A stretch of 8,531 bases of DNA, from positions 1 to 8,531 of the forward strand of contig CALBSY010000096.1 in the NCBI GenBank assembly GCA_937967725.1, written 5' to 3'. Of this stretch, positions 1 to 6,037 are shown piece after piece (the stretch's first letter is position 1; each line of letters starts with the position of its first letter). The stretch is from an uncultured Alphaproteobacteria bacterium. Its GTDB lineage: Bacteria > Pseudomonadota > Alphaproteobacteria > Caulobacterales > Aquidulcibacteraceae. The notes under the pieces were generated by a model. That model was not told the DNA's origin and did no database searches. It saw only the letters and a list, made by a program, of their open reading frames with translations. Made by a program: the position numbers and the translations under genes.

Positions 1-22
1 GCCCACGCTCTCCCCCACTTGC

Positions 23-43
23 GGGCGCTGGCTGCCAGCGCCC
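23..43. repeat. Perfect inverted repeat (hairpin) in leader region
   Basis: Arms GGGCGCTGGC (23-32) and GCCAGCGCCC (34-43) are exact reverse complements around a single T. As RNA this gives a 9-bp GC-rich stem with a CTG loop. No T-run follows on either strand, so it is not a classical Rho-independent terminator. It could be the 3' end structure of a gene left of the window, or a dispersed intergenic palindrome. Confidence 0.6.
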
Positions 44-54
44 CGGAGACGGGT

Positions 55-74
55 GGATCGGAAAGCTCCGATCC
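55..74. repeat. Perfect inverted repeat (hairpin), second of two in tandem
   Basis: GGATCGGA (55-62) and TCCGATCC (67-74) form an 8-bp perfect stem with the loop AAGC. It lies 11 bp after the first hairpin. A 10-bp palindrome, TCTCATGAGA, follows at 81-90. No T-run follows, so a terminator function is unproven. Confidence 0.6.
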
Positions 75-101
75 GATGGTTCTCATGAGACGCCGAAACC
101 G

Positions 102-116
102 TTAACGACGCGTTGA
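102..116. promoter_or_regulatory. Possible CtrA-like site upstream of the gamma-CA gene
   Basis: TTAA (102-105), seven bases, then TTGA (113-116) match the alphaproteobacterial CtrA consensus TTAA-N7-TTAA at seven of eight fixed positions. The site lies 43 bp before the start of the carbonic anhydrase-like gene. The TTGA also opens a possible -35 (TTGAGG, 113-118) facing TAAAAT (134-139), but that spacing is only 15 bp. A near match of this kind can arise by chance. Confidence 0.25.
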
Positions 117-158
117 GGAAGCGGAACGTCACGTAAAATTCGCAACTGGAGCCCGCCG

Positions 159-695
159 ATGCCGATCTACGCCCTGGCCGACGCCGATCTTGAGGTCGAA
201 GACGAGAATGCGTTCTGGGTGGCGCCGAGCGCGGTGCTGATCGGGCGGATCGTGCTGGAGAAGAACGCGTCGGTCTGGTTCGGCGCCGTGCTGCGCGGCG
301 ACAACGAACCGATCGTGGTTGGCGAGAACTCAAACGTGCAGGACGGCTCGATCCTGCATACTGACATGGGCGCGCCGCTCACGATTGGGCGGGACGTCAC
401 GATCGGGCACATGGCCATGCTGCATGGCTGCACCATTGCGGATACCTCGCTGATCGGCATCAAGGCGACGGTGCTGAACCATGCGACGATCCCAAGCTAT
501 TGCCTGATCGGCGCGCACGCGCTTGTGACCGAGCGCAAGAGTTTCGAGGAAGGCCACCTGATCACCGGCGCGCCAGCGCGGGCGCAACGTGCGTTGGACG
601 AGCCACAGAAGCAGCTGATCCAGTTCTCGGCAGCGCACTACGTCGACAATTGGAAGCGCTATAAGCGCGATCTGAAGCCCAGCCGGCTCGGATAG
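159..695 (+). CDS. Gamma carbonic anhydrase family protein (left-handed beta-helix, YrdA/PaaY type)
   Basis: The 178-residue product is a soluble cytoplasmic protein of hexapeptide repeats that should fold as a trimeric left-handed beta-helix. The repeats run from about residue 20 to 140. The three expected zinc ligands are visible: His67 (in SILHTD), His84 (in TIGHMA) and His89 (in LHGC). The conserved Arg46-Gly-Asp48 and Gln61-Asp62 are present too. Residues 145-175 form the usual C-terminal helix. Length is normal for the family. The acidic loop carrying the proton-shuttle Glu of archaeal Cam is absent, as in most bacterial YrdA-like members, so carbonic anhydrase activity cannot be assumed. 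A turn usually written LIGMGA reads LIGIKA (residues 98-103), and LNGA reads LNHA. The ATG has GGAG seven bases upstream (148-151). The downstream regulator is 57 bp away on the same strand. Confidence 0.9.
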   Translation: MPIYALADADLEVEDENAFWVAPSAVLIGRIVLEKNASVWFGAVLRGDNEPIVVGENSNVQDGSILHTDMGAPLTIGRDVTIGHMAMLHGCTIADTSLIGIKATVLNHATIPSYCLIGAHALVTERKSFEEGHLITGAPARAQRALDEPQKQLIQFSAAHYVDNWKRYKRDLKPSRLG

Positions 696-701
696 CCCCT
701 A

Positions 702-733
702 GCGCAAGCGGACGGATAAGCTATCTATTGCGC
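702..733. repeat. Interrupted inverted repeat between the gamma-CA and AraC genes
   Basis: GCGCAA (702-707) and TTGCGC (728-733) are complementary. Inside them GATA (715-718) can pair with TATC (722-725) around AGC. It fills most of the 57-bp gap between the carbonic anhydrase stop and the AraC start. It could be a weak terminator without a T-run, or an operator for the regulator that follows. Neither is established. Confidence 0.3.
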
Positions 734-752
734 GGAGCGCTGGAGGCGTGTC

Positions 753-1772
753 GTGCGGGTGGTGAGGGCCGACAGGCTTGGACCGGTGCGGGATGTCGCG
801 CTTTCGCTTGGTATCGATATCGCGCCTCAATTGGCGGCGATGGATCTTAGCATCGACGACATCGCTCCCGGTTCGCCCAAATACATCGACGCCAGCAAAG
901 TCACGCGCCTGCTTGAGCGTTGCGTCAAACTCTGCAAGGCGCCGGACTTTGGCCTGCGGGTCGGCGAGGCGCAGGACATCAGCGTGCTGGGTCCGATCGC
1001 GCTGGCGCTGGTGCACGCGCCTTCTGCGCGGAGCGCCATCGAGGTGGCGCAGCGTAATCTGCCGCTCTTGAGTCTGGCGTGGCGGGTGGAGACAGGGCCG
1101 TTCGCGGACGCGAAGGACTGCACGTTCATCGCTATGCGGCCGACAGTGCGGCGCGGGGTTCAGGTGCAATCCACGGAACGGGTCATGGTGTTTCTGCACC
1201 GCCTGTTCGGCTGGGTGACGGCGCGGCATTACGAGCCGGCGGCAATCTGGTTACAGCATCAGCCGGTGTCGCCGCCGGCGCGGTATGAGGCCGCGTTTGG
1301 CGTCCTGCCTCGCTTCAACATGCCGGAGAACGGCCTGGCGATTAGCGACAGCCAACTCGACGCCGTCGATTCAATGCGCAATGAGCGGCTGTTTGAGATC
1401 GGCAAGGTTTACTTGGAGCGCGAGTTTCCGTTGCCGAGCGAGGACATCGCCGATCAGGTGCGCATCTTATGCGAGCGGGCGCTTTTGGCCGGAGAATGTA
1501 CGCAGGTGAGCGTGGCGGGGACGCTGGGCCTGCATGAACGTACGCTGCAGCGGCGGCTGCAGGGGCGCGGCGTAACCTTCGAACAGATCAAGGATGAGGC
1601 ACGCCAGGAATTGGCTGCGCGCTATCTGGCCCGGCCCGACATGTCGGTTTCGCAGGTTTCAGATCTGCTGGGCTATGCCGAATCAAGCGCCTTCAGCCGC
1701 AGCTGCCAGCGTTGGTTCGGCGCGGCGCCGACCGCGGTGCGGCGGCGGTTGCTTGGCGCAGCTGCTGCCTGA
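753..1772 (+). CDS. AraC-family transcriptional regulator
   Basis: The product has 339 residues. Residues about 15-200 resemble the 'arabinose-binding domain of AraC' N-terminal module found in OruR/ArgR-like regulators, with the typical stretch VGEAQDISVLGPIALAL near residues 68-84. The C-terminal part (about 230-335) is an AraC DNA-binding domain with two helix-turn-helix units. The first covers the TLGLHERTLQRRL region. The second covers MSVSQVSDLLGYAESSAFSR and ends in RWFGAAPTAVRRR, the family's signature end. The GTG start at 753 is chosen because GGAGG (742-746) lies six bases upstream and the frame opens there. The effector is unknown. Neighbours on the same strand are a carbonic anhydrase-like gene and a short unknown gene, and neither identifies the target. 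It may control itself or the divergent inverted-repeat regions on either side. Confidence 0.92.
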   Translation: MRVVRADRLGPVRDVALSLGIDIAPQLAAMDLSIDDIAPGSPKYIDASKVTRLLERCVKLCKAPDFGLRVGEAQDISVLGPIALALVHAPSARSAIEVAQRNLPLLSLAWRVETGPFADAKDCTFIAMRPTVRRGVQVQSTERVMVFLHRLFGWVTARHYEPAAIWLQHQPVSPPARYEAAFGVLPRFNMPENGLAISDSQLDAVDSMRNERLFEIGKVYLEREFPLPSEDIADQVRILCERALLAGECTQVSVAGTLGLHERTLQRRLQGRGVTFEQIKDEARQELAARYLARPDMSVSQVSDLLGYAESSAFSRSCQRWFGAAPTAVRRRLLGAAAA

Positions 1773-1803
1773 GGACGCCGCGGTGCGCCCGGTGTCGCGT
1801 GCT

Positions 1804-1817
1804 GACAGATTTCTGTC
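1804..1817. promoter_or_regulatory. 14-bp palindrome, possible operator
   Basis: GACAGA (1804-1809) and TCTGTC (1812-1817) form a perfect dyad around TT. It lies 31 bp after the AraC-regulator stop and 64 bp before the next start. The loop would be very short as RNA, which favours a protein-binding site over a terminator. Closer to the next gene, CTCCT (1857-1861) could pair with its ribosome-binding AGGAG (1871-1875), a five-base stem that is too short to rely on. Confidence 0.3.
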
Positions 1818-1881
1818 CGATCAAGGCGAGCCCAGCCGGAGCGCGGGCAAATAGAACTCCTCCACACGCAAGGAGATTGGT

Positions 1882-2142
1882 GTGGACGACGCCACGGCAA
1901 CAGCCGACGCGCCGAGCGAGGTATCACGCGAGGCGCGCACGGCTAAGGATTTCACGGACAGACACGGTGCGGGCATACTCAAGAAGATGATCGAAACCTA
2001 CTGGCGCGAGCACGGCTATGAGGTCGAGGTGTTGCTGGTGCCGGCGGCGTTCACGCCCGCGCTGCGGGCGGCGCGTTACGATTTGCGCAGCCACATGCTG
2101 AACGGAATGCCGCGGAACCCGCTCAAAGACCCAGTCGACTAG
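1882..2142 (+). CDS. Small uncharacterised protein, 86 residues
   Basis: I do not recognise a family. The product is soluble, with no signal peptide or membrane segment. Residues 1-20 are Ala/Thr/Ser/Glu-rich and look disordered. Residues 30-48 (GILKKMIETYWREHGYEVE) look like a helix followed by a strand. The central block is VLLVPAAFTPALRAARYDLRS, and the tail is MLNGMPRNPLKDPVD. A GTG start at 1882 is supported by AGGAG at 1871-1875, six bases upstream. Codon use matches the flanking genes, with G or C at most third positions, and the frame fills the gap between two well-supported genes. That makes it likely to be real. The shape (short helix, Tyr/Trp patch, Arg-rich segment) would suit a small regulatory or adaptor protein, but this is speculation. 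Confidence 0.7.
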   Translation: MDDATATADAPSEVSREARTAKDFTDRHGAGILKKMIETYWREHGYEVEVLLVPAAFTPALRAARYDLRSHMLNGMPRNPLKDPVD

Positions 2143-2192
2143 ACCGGCGAACGGCCTTCACTTGGTCACGAGCGCGGCCTAAACGTGCGGTA

Positions 2193-3044
2193 ATGACCGA
2201 CACGCCGCCAGAGCCGCCTGATCCAAGCGCGCCGCCCCCGCCGGCGCCCGCGCCTGCGTCGACGCCTGACGCCCTGCAGTGGCCGCGCTGGACGCCGATT
2301 GCGGTGGCCGTCGCCGCCGCGATTGCGCTGGTCGTGGCGATCGTGGCGATGCGCGGTTTCTCAAACGATGCGCAGGACGACGCTTTCACCGTGCAGCCCT
2401 ATGCGCCGCAGGTCGAACTCATCACCGCCCGCGAAGGCGTGATGGCGCACGAGCAGCCTGATGCGAACAGTCCAGCTGTGGTGATGTTTGGCGAAGGCGT
2501 GACGCTCAACGTCACCGGACGCGTGTCGCGCGGATTAGGCGGCGAATGGTACGTGGTGACGTGGAACGAGCGCACAGCCTACGTGCGCCAGCAAGACGCT
2601 GTCGCCGGCAGCGGCGCGCCGCCCGCGCCCGAAGTGCGCGAGGAAGAAGAACCGGAAGAGGACTTAGAAGAAGAGAAGGAAAAGACGCCGGCGGATGATC
2701 CGGGTGAGGATTTGGACGTTTTCGAGCCGCCGCCCACTGCGTCCTACGGACTGAGCATCTCGGACGTGAATTGGGTGCGCGAGCCAAGCGCGCGCGACTT
2801 CGCGCGTTATTACCCGGAGAACGCGCTCGAGAACGGCATTTCGGGCCGCGTGACTCTGGATTGTCTCATTGCGCAAAACGGGCGGTTGGATTGCTCAGTC
2901 GTGCATGAAACGCCCGGCGGTCACGGCTTCGGACGCGCGGCGATGAGCATTTCGCGGCAGGTGCGTGTGCATCCGCGTCTGCCTGATGGCGGATCGGCGG
3001 CTGGTCGCAGACTGGAGCTACCGTTGGCGTTCCGCGCCGGCTGA
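2193..3044 (+). CDS. Inner-membrane SH3-like / TonB C-terminal domain protein
   Basis: The 283-residue product has a Pro-rich N-terminus (5-32) and one membrane helix (about 35-53, rich in Ala/Val/Ile). A bacterial SH3-like segment follows (about 72-134, with VELITAREGVMAHEQPDANS and GEWYVVTWNERTAYVR). Next come a strongly acidic spacer (about 147-175, runs of Glu/Asp) and a TonB C-terminal type domain (about 188-283). The last is shown by ENALENGISGRVTLDCLIA, NGRLDCSVVHETPGG, then FGRAAMSISR and a basic C-terminus. Cys224 and Cys234 sit on neighbouring strands and could form a disulfide in the periplasm. TonB-like proteins normally carry a Pro/Lys-rich periplasmic spacer, whereas this one is acidic and its Pro-rich part is on the cytoplasmic side. 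No exbB or exbD lies nearby. The next gene encodes an L,D-transpeptidase 77 bp away on the same strand, so an envelope-linking role is plausible. The ATG lacks a strong Shine-Dalgarno. Confidence 0.8.
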   Translation: MTDTPPEPPDPSAPPPPAPAPASTPDALQWPRWTPIAVAVAAAIALVVAIVAMRGFSNDAQDDAFTVQPYAPQVELITAREGVMAHEQPDANSPAVVMFGEGVTLNVTGRVSRGLGGEWYVVTWNERTAYVRQQDAVAGSGAPPAPEVREEEEPEEDLEEEKEKTPADDPGEDLDVFEPPPTASYGLSISDVNWVREPSARDFARYYPENALENGISGRVTLDCLIAQNGRLDCSVVHETPGGHGFGRAAMSISRQVRVHPRLPDGGSAAGRRLELPLAFRAG

Positions 3045-3089
3045 CGGCGCCATGTTATGCGCGCGGAACGAAACCCCGGCGCAGCCATT

Positions 3090-3116
3090 GAGACCTCGAG
3101 GGAAGCTTAGGGTCTC
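3090..3116 (+). promoter_or_regulatory. Possible leader hairpin covering the L,D-transpeptidase ribosome-binding region
   Basis: GAGACC (3090-3095) can pair with GGTCTC (3111-3116) across a 15-base loop, just before the ATG at 3122. The best Shine-Dalgarno candidate, AGGG (3109-3112), overlaps the right arm. A competing imperfect partner, AACGAAACC (3067-3075), could also pair with the stretch 3111-3119. A switch in translation is possible but purely inferred. Confidence 0.25.
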
Positions 3117-3121
3117 GTTCC

Positions 3122-4285
3122 ATGAAATTGATCGCCATCGTCGCGCCGCTCGCCTTGCTTGTCGCCTGCTCGCCGCCTGCGCAACAGGGAGAGACGCCCG
3201 CCGTGGCCATGAGCGCGGAGACGCGCGCCAACATGGAGCGCGTCAACCAGGCGCGGTTCCTGGCGCCGCCCGGTCCGCGCCGCGGCGCGGACGCATCTGC
3301 CGTCGCATCGAACGCGCCTGGCGCGGTGACGGACGCGGATCCGCAGGCGACGCCGCCAAGCGCCGCGGCGGCTATCGAGGCGGCGGTGCCGGATGACATA
3401 GAGTATGACGCTGGCCTCGTGCGCATCAAGGTGTTGCTCGACCGCGCGCACTTCTCGCCGGGCGTGGTGGATGGCTACGACGGCGACAACGTGCGCAAAG
3501 CGGTGTCGGCATATCAAGCCGCGCACGGTCTGGAGGTGACCGGCTTGGCCGACGATGCGCTGCTGACGCGCTTGGAGCTGGCGGACGCTTCGCCCGCGCT
3601 GGTGGCTTACGTGATCACGCAGGAGGACGTGGCGGGGCCATTCGTGGACGTGCCGAGCGGTTTGGACGAAATGGCGCGGCTTGACCGCCTAGCCTACGAA
3701 GACGCGGCTGAGGCGATTGCCGAGAAGTTTCATATGGATGAGGACCTGCTGCGCACGCTGAATCCAAACGTGGACTTCACCAGCGCGGGTACGGAAATCG
3801 TTGTCGCCAATGCGGGCGGCGAATTGAACGGCGCCGTGGCTTCGATCGAAATCGATACGCGCGAGCAAGCGGTGCGTGCGTTCAACGAGGCAGGCCAATT
3901 AATGGCGTTCTATCCCGCGACCGTCGGGAGTGCGTCAGCGCCGTCGCCATCCGGCACGCATTCAGTGCGCGGCGTGGCTTTCGACCCGACGTATCGTTAC
4001 GACCCGTCGCGGTTGCCGACCTTCGGAGATCAAGGCCACGGCGCGGTGACCATCGCCGGCGGACCGAATAATCCGGTGGGGGCGGTGTGGATCGCGCTCA
4101 GCGCCGATACCTATGGCATTCATGGCGCGCCGGAGCCGCAACTGGTCAGCAAGACAGCGTCCCACGGTTGCGTGCGGTTGACGAACTGGGACGCGATTGA
4201 GCTGGCGCACGCCGTTTCAGCCGGCGTTGAAGTGCGGTTCACATCGGGTACGGGATTGGCGCGTGGAAGCGCAGAGCGCGGCTGA
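3122..4285 (+). CDS. Lipoprotein L,D-transpeptidase (YkuD fold) with PG-binding and LysM-like domains
   Basis: The 387-residue product starts with a lipoprotein signal peptide, with lipobox LVAC and lipidated Cys16. Ser17 at +2 predicts outer-membrane sorting. A low-complexity Ala/Pro spacer (about 20-90) leads to a PG_binding_1-like segment (about 97-150: VRIKVLLDRAHFSPGVVDGY, VRKAVSAYQAAHGLEVTG). A weak LysM-like motif follows (about 190-229: AIAEKFHMDEDLLRTLNPN). The L,D-transpeptidase catalytic domain is at about 240-373. Its active-site signature is complete: His334 in YGIHGAPEP, then SHGCVRLTN with nucleophile Cys350 and Arg352. The family joins mDAP to mDAP (3-3 bridges) or attaches proteins to peptidoglycan stems in the periplasm. 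An outer-membrane anchor would place this enzyme facing the wall from outside. It runs tail to tail with the MepK-like gene, which begins to read back immediately after its stop. Confidence 0.95.
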   Translation: MKLIAIVAPLALLVACSPPAQQGETPAVAMSAETRANMERVNQARFLAPPGPRRGADASAVASNAPGAVTDADPQATPPSAAAAIEAAVPDDIEYDAGLVRIKVLLDRAHFSPGVVDGYDGDNVRKAVSAYQAAHGLEVTGLADDALLTRLELADASPALVAYVITQEDVAGPFVDVPSGLDEMARLDRLAYEDAAEAIAEKFHMDEDLLRTLNPNVDFTSAGTEIVVANAGGELNGAVASIEIDTREQAVRAFNEAGQLMAFYPATVGSASAPSPSGTHSVRGVAFDPTYRYDPSRLPTFGDQGHGAVTIAGGPNNPVGAVWIALSADTYGIHGAPEPQLVSKTASHGCVRLTNWDAIELAHAVSAGVEVRFTSGTGLARGSAERG

Positions 4286-4861
4286 TCACCAGCGCCGGAC
4301 ACGGCCTGTATCGATGTGGACGAAATCCGAGGCTTCGTAATAGCCGACCCCGCCTGCCTGCATGGCGATGGCGGCGTCGCGCAGCCGCGGCAGGTCGACC
4401 CCGCCGACACGAATGTCGATAGCGCGGCCGTCCATATGTAGGCTGCGCGAAGCAACGCCGTTGGAATTGGCCGCCAGCGCCGCGTTGGTGGCGGGGGAGC
4501 GGTAACCGGAAATGATCTGGAACGGCGCCGAAGCGCCGATATCGCCGCGGAGCCGATGCAGCTGATCCACGAGGCGCGGATCGATGTCGTGCTCGTCGCC
4601 GGAGCGATGATCACGCATCACACGCTTGATGGCGGCCATGGCGTCCGGGATGTAGTCGCCGGCTTCCCAATAGGCGCCGGCGAAGGTGTCGCCGGTGTGC
4701 GTGTTGACGAAGGAGAGCAACCGCGCGTCGCGCGCCGGCGCGGGCGCAGCTGCCGGCGTCGCGCCGGTGGCCGGCCGCAGCAACACCGCGCCGCCGCCTG
4801 CTACAAGCGTGCCATTGAGCAGCGCGCCGCCAGCGAATTTGAGCAAGTTCCGTCTGTTCAT
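4286..4861 (-). CDS. mepK: MepK/YcbK-type murein endopeptidase (DUF882, peptidase M15 fold), Tat-exported
   Basis: The 191-residue product begins MNRRNLLKF, a twin-arginine export signal, with a hydrophobic stretch to about residue 28 and an Ala/Pro-rich cleavage region near 30-44. The mature part follows E. coli YcbK closely: LLSFVNTHTGDTF (48-60), IDPRLVDQLHRLRG (93-106), IISGYRSPATNAAL (116-129), SLHMDGRAIDIRV (140-152), GGVGYYEASDFVHIDTG (170-186) and a final RRW. The zinc ligands of this fold are visible as His142, Asp149 and His182. E. coli MepK preferentially cuts mDAP-mDAP (3-3) cross-links and also D-Ala-mDAP bridges. The ATG at 4861 is chosen because the Tat signal begins there. The open frame continues upstream to 5185 but runs through the M23 gene and lacks family similarity. 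It lies convergent to the L,D-transpeptidase gene with no bases between the stops. Confidence 0.93.
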   Translation of the reverse strand: MNRRNLLKFAGGALLNGTLVAGGGAVLLRPATGATPAAAPAPARDARLLSFVNTHTGDTFAGAYWEAGDYIPDAMAAIKRVMRDHRSGDEHDIDPRLVDQLHRLRGDIGASAPFQIISGYRSPATNAALAANSNGVASRSLHMDGRAIDIRVGGVDLPRLRDAAIAMQAGGVGYYEASDFVHIDTGRVRRW

Positions 4862-4929
4862 TGTCCGCCCTGATCCACAGCGTTGAGCGTGTTGTGCCGT
4901 TCCGCTGCGACGACAGTGAGGCGATGCGG

Positions 4930-4941
4930 CGCCGATCGGCG
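4930..4941. repeat. 12-bp palindrome in the mepK/M23 divergent gap
   Basis: CGCCGATCGGCG is a perfect dyad in the 118-bp divergent region between the MepK-like gene and the M23 gene. It could serve both promoters as an operator, but GC-rich palindromes of this length can occur by chance here. I see no convincing -35/-10 pair in the gap. Confidence 0.25.
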
Positions 4942-4979
4942 GATGGGAACCTGGCTTGTGGGCCTTGGGTTGCGGTAGC

Positions 4980-5567
4980 ATGGCCCGCGTCCTTGCCCTT
5001 GCATGCGTACTCGGCGGATTGGCGTATGTCGGCATGCGTGATCCGCAGCCGCGTGAAGCGCCGCCTGCATCTTCGCCAAGCCTACAGCAGCCGCAACCCA
5101 TACGGATTTCCGCGGCTGTGCCTGTGCGCCGAGCCGCACTCATCGTTCCCGTCGCCGGCGTGACGCGCACGGCGCTCGACGACACATGGGGTCAGGCGCG
5201 CTCGGCGGGGCGGCGGCATCAGGGCATCGACATTCTCGCGCCGCGTGGGCGCGCGGTGGTCGCGGCGGTGGATGGGCGCATCGTCAAATTATTCGACAGC
5301 GCGCGCGGCGGCGTCACCATCTATCAGTTCGATGAGAGGGAGCGGTACGTCTATTATTACGCGCACTTGGAATCGCGCGCGCTCGGATTGAACGAAGGCG
5401 ACCGCGTGCGGCAGGGCGACATTATCGGCTATGTCGGCTCAAGCGGAAACGCGCCGGTGCCGCATTTGCATTTCGAGATCGCGCGGTTGGGCGCAGAGCG
5501 CCAATGGTGGCGCGCCGAGGCGGTCAATCCATATCCCTATTTGTTGGCGGGGCAGACGCCGGCCTAA
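4980..5567 (+). CDS. M23-family peptidoglycan endopeptidase (LytM domain)
   Basis: The 195-residue product has an N-terminal hydrophobic signal or anchor (residues 1-19) and a short Pro/Gln-rich linker (20-45). A single LytM domain follows (about 55-190). All catalytic and zinc positions are present: His80 and Asp84 in HQGID, His129 in YYYAHLE, and His162 and His164 in PHLHFEI. It should therefore be an active metalloenzyme acting on stem-peptide bridges in the periplasm. It has no coiled coil or LysM, unlike EnvC/NlpD-type activators, so a hydrolase rather than an amidase activator is the better reading. The ATG at 4980 is preferred because the signal peptide begins cleanly there. A TTG at 4956 would add eight residues. 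It is divergent from the MepK-like gene and 29 bp upstream of the DUF305 gene, probably as one transcript. Confidence 0.93.
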   Translation: MARVLALACVLGGLAYVGMRDPQPREAPPASSPSLQQPQPIRISAAVPVRRAALIVPVAGVTRTALDDTWGQARSAGRRHQGIDILAPRGRAVVAAVDGRIVKLFDSARGGVTIYQFDERERYVYYYAHLESRALGLNEGDRVRQGDIIGYVGSSGNAPVPHLHFEIARLGAERQWWRAEAVNPYPYLLAGQTPA

Positions 5568-5596
5568 TCCTTTCAGCAATCAAACGCGAGGCGCCC

Positions 5597-6037
5597 ATGA
5601 ATCCCTACAGAACCCTGGCTATCATGCTTGCGATCAACGCGGTGGTGATGTTCGTGCTCACGTACGCCTTGATCGCCGAGCCAGCGCACCTGCTCCCCAA
5701 TATCAACAGGATTTATATGGCGGTGATCATGGTGCTCGCCATGCTGATCCCAATGATGTTGCTGATGTGGAAGATGTATCCCGACAAAAAGCGCAACTTC
5801 GCTATTCTCGGCGTGGCCGTGATCGGTGTCATCGTTATTTTCGGATTGATGCGTACGCAGACGCCGGTCGGCAACGCGCAGTTTCTGCGTTCAATGATCC
5901 CGCATCATTCGAGCGCTATCGTCATGTGCGAGGAAGCGTCGATCTCCGATCCGGAGATCCTCACGCTGTGTGAAGAGATCGTGGCGGCGCAACGGCGCGA
6001 GATCGCCGAGATGCAGACGATGCTGGAGCGCTATTAG
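5597..6037 (+). CDS. DUF305-type membrane protein with three predicted transmembrane helices
   Basis: The 146-residue product has membrane helices at about 5-27, 38-58 and 67-84. The loop KMYPDKKRN between helices two and three is basic and should face the cytoplasm. The C-terminal segment would then be periplasmic. That segment (90-146) matches DUF305: NAQFLRSMIPHHSSAIVMCEEAS, then SDPEILTLCEEIVAAQRREIAEMQ. His103, His104, Met110, Cys111 and Cys125 are potential metal ligands. DUF305 proteins adopt a ferritin-like helical fold and often lie near copper or other metal-handling genes, but none is visible here. Only one His-His repeat is present, whereas many DUF305 proteins have two. The ATG at 5597 is chosen because GAGGCG lies just upstream and the helix begins there. 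An in-frame start at 5504 would overlap the M23 gene. Confidence 0.85.
   Translation: MNPYRTLAIMLAINAVVMFVLTYALIAEPAHLLPNINRIYMAVIMVLAMLIPMMLLMWKMYPDKKRNFAILGVAVIGVIVIFGLMRTQTPVGNAQFLRSMIPHHSSAIVMCEEASISDPEILTLCEEIVAAQRREIAEMQTMLERY

Noticed and set aside
23..74. Rho-independent terminators
   Set aside because: The stems are perfect, but no T-run follows on either strand, so they are listed only as inverted repeats.
699..1229. Antisense open frame (176 codons) opposite the AraC regulator
   Set aside because: The composition is very rich in Arg, His and Pro, with no domain. It is explained as the shadow of the well-supported regulator gene.
4956..4979. TTG start for the M23 gene
   Set aside because: It adds eight residues before an ordinary signal peptide and has no better ribosome-binding sequence. 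The ATG at 4980 is simpler, though not certain.
4862..5185. N-terminal extension of the MepK-like gene by 108 codons
   Set aside because: It would run through the divergent gap and the start of the M23 gene, bury the Tat signal internally, and show no similarity to the family.
5504..5596. Earlier start for the DUF305 gene
   Set aside because: It would overlap the M23 gene and place 31 unlike residues before a clean start with a ribosome-binding site at 5597.
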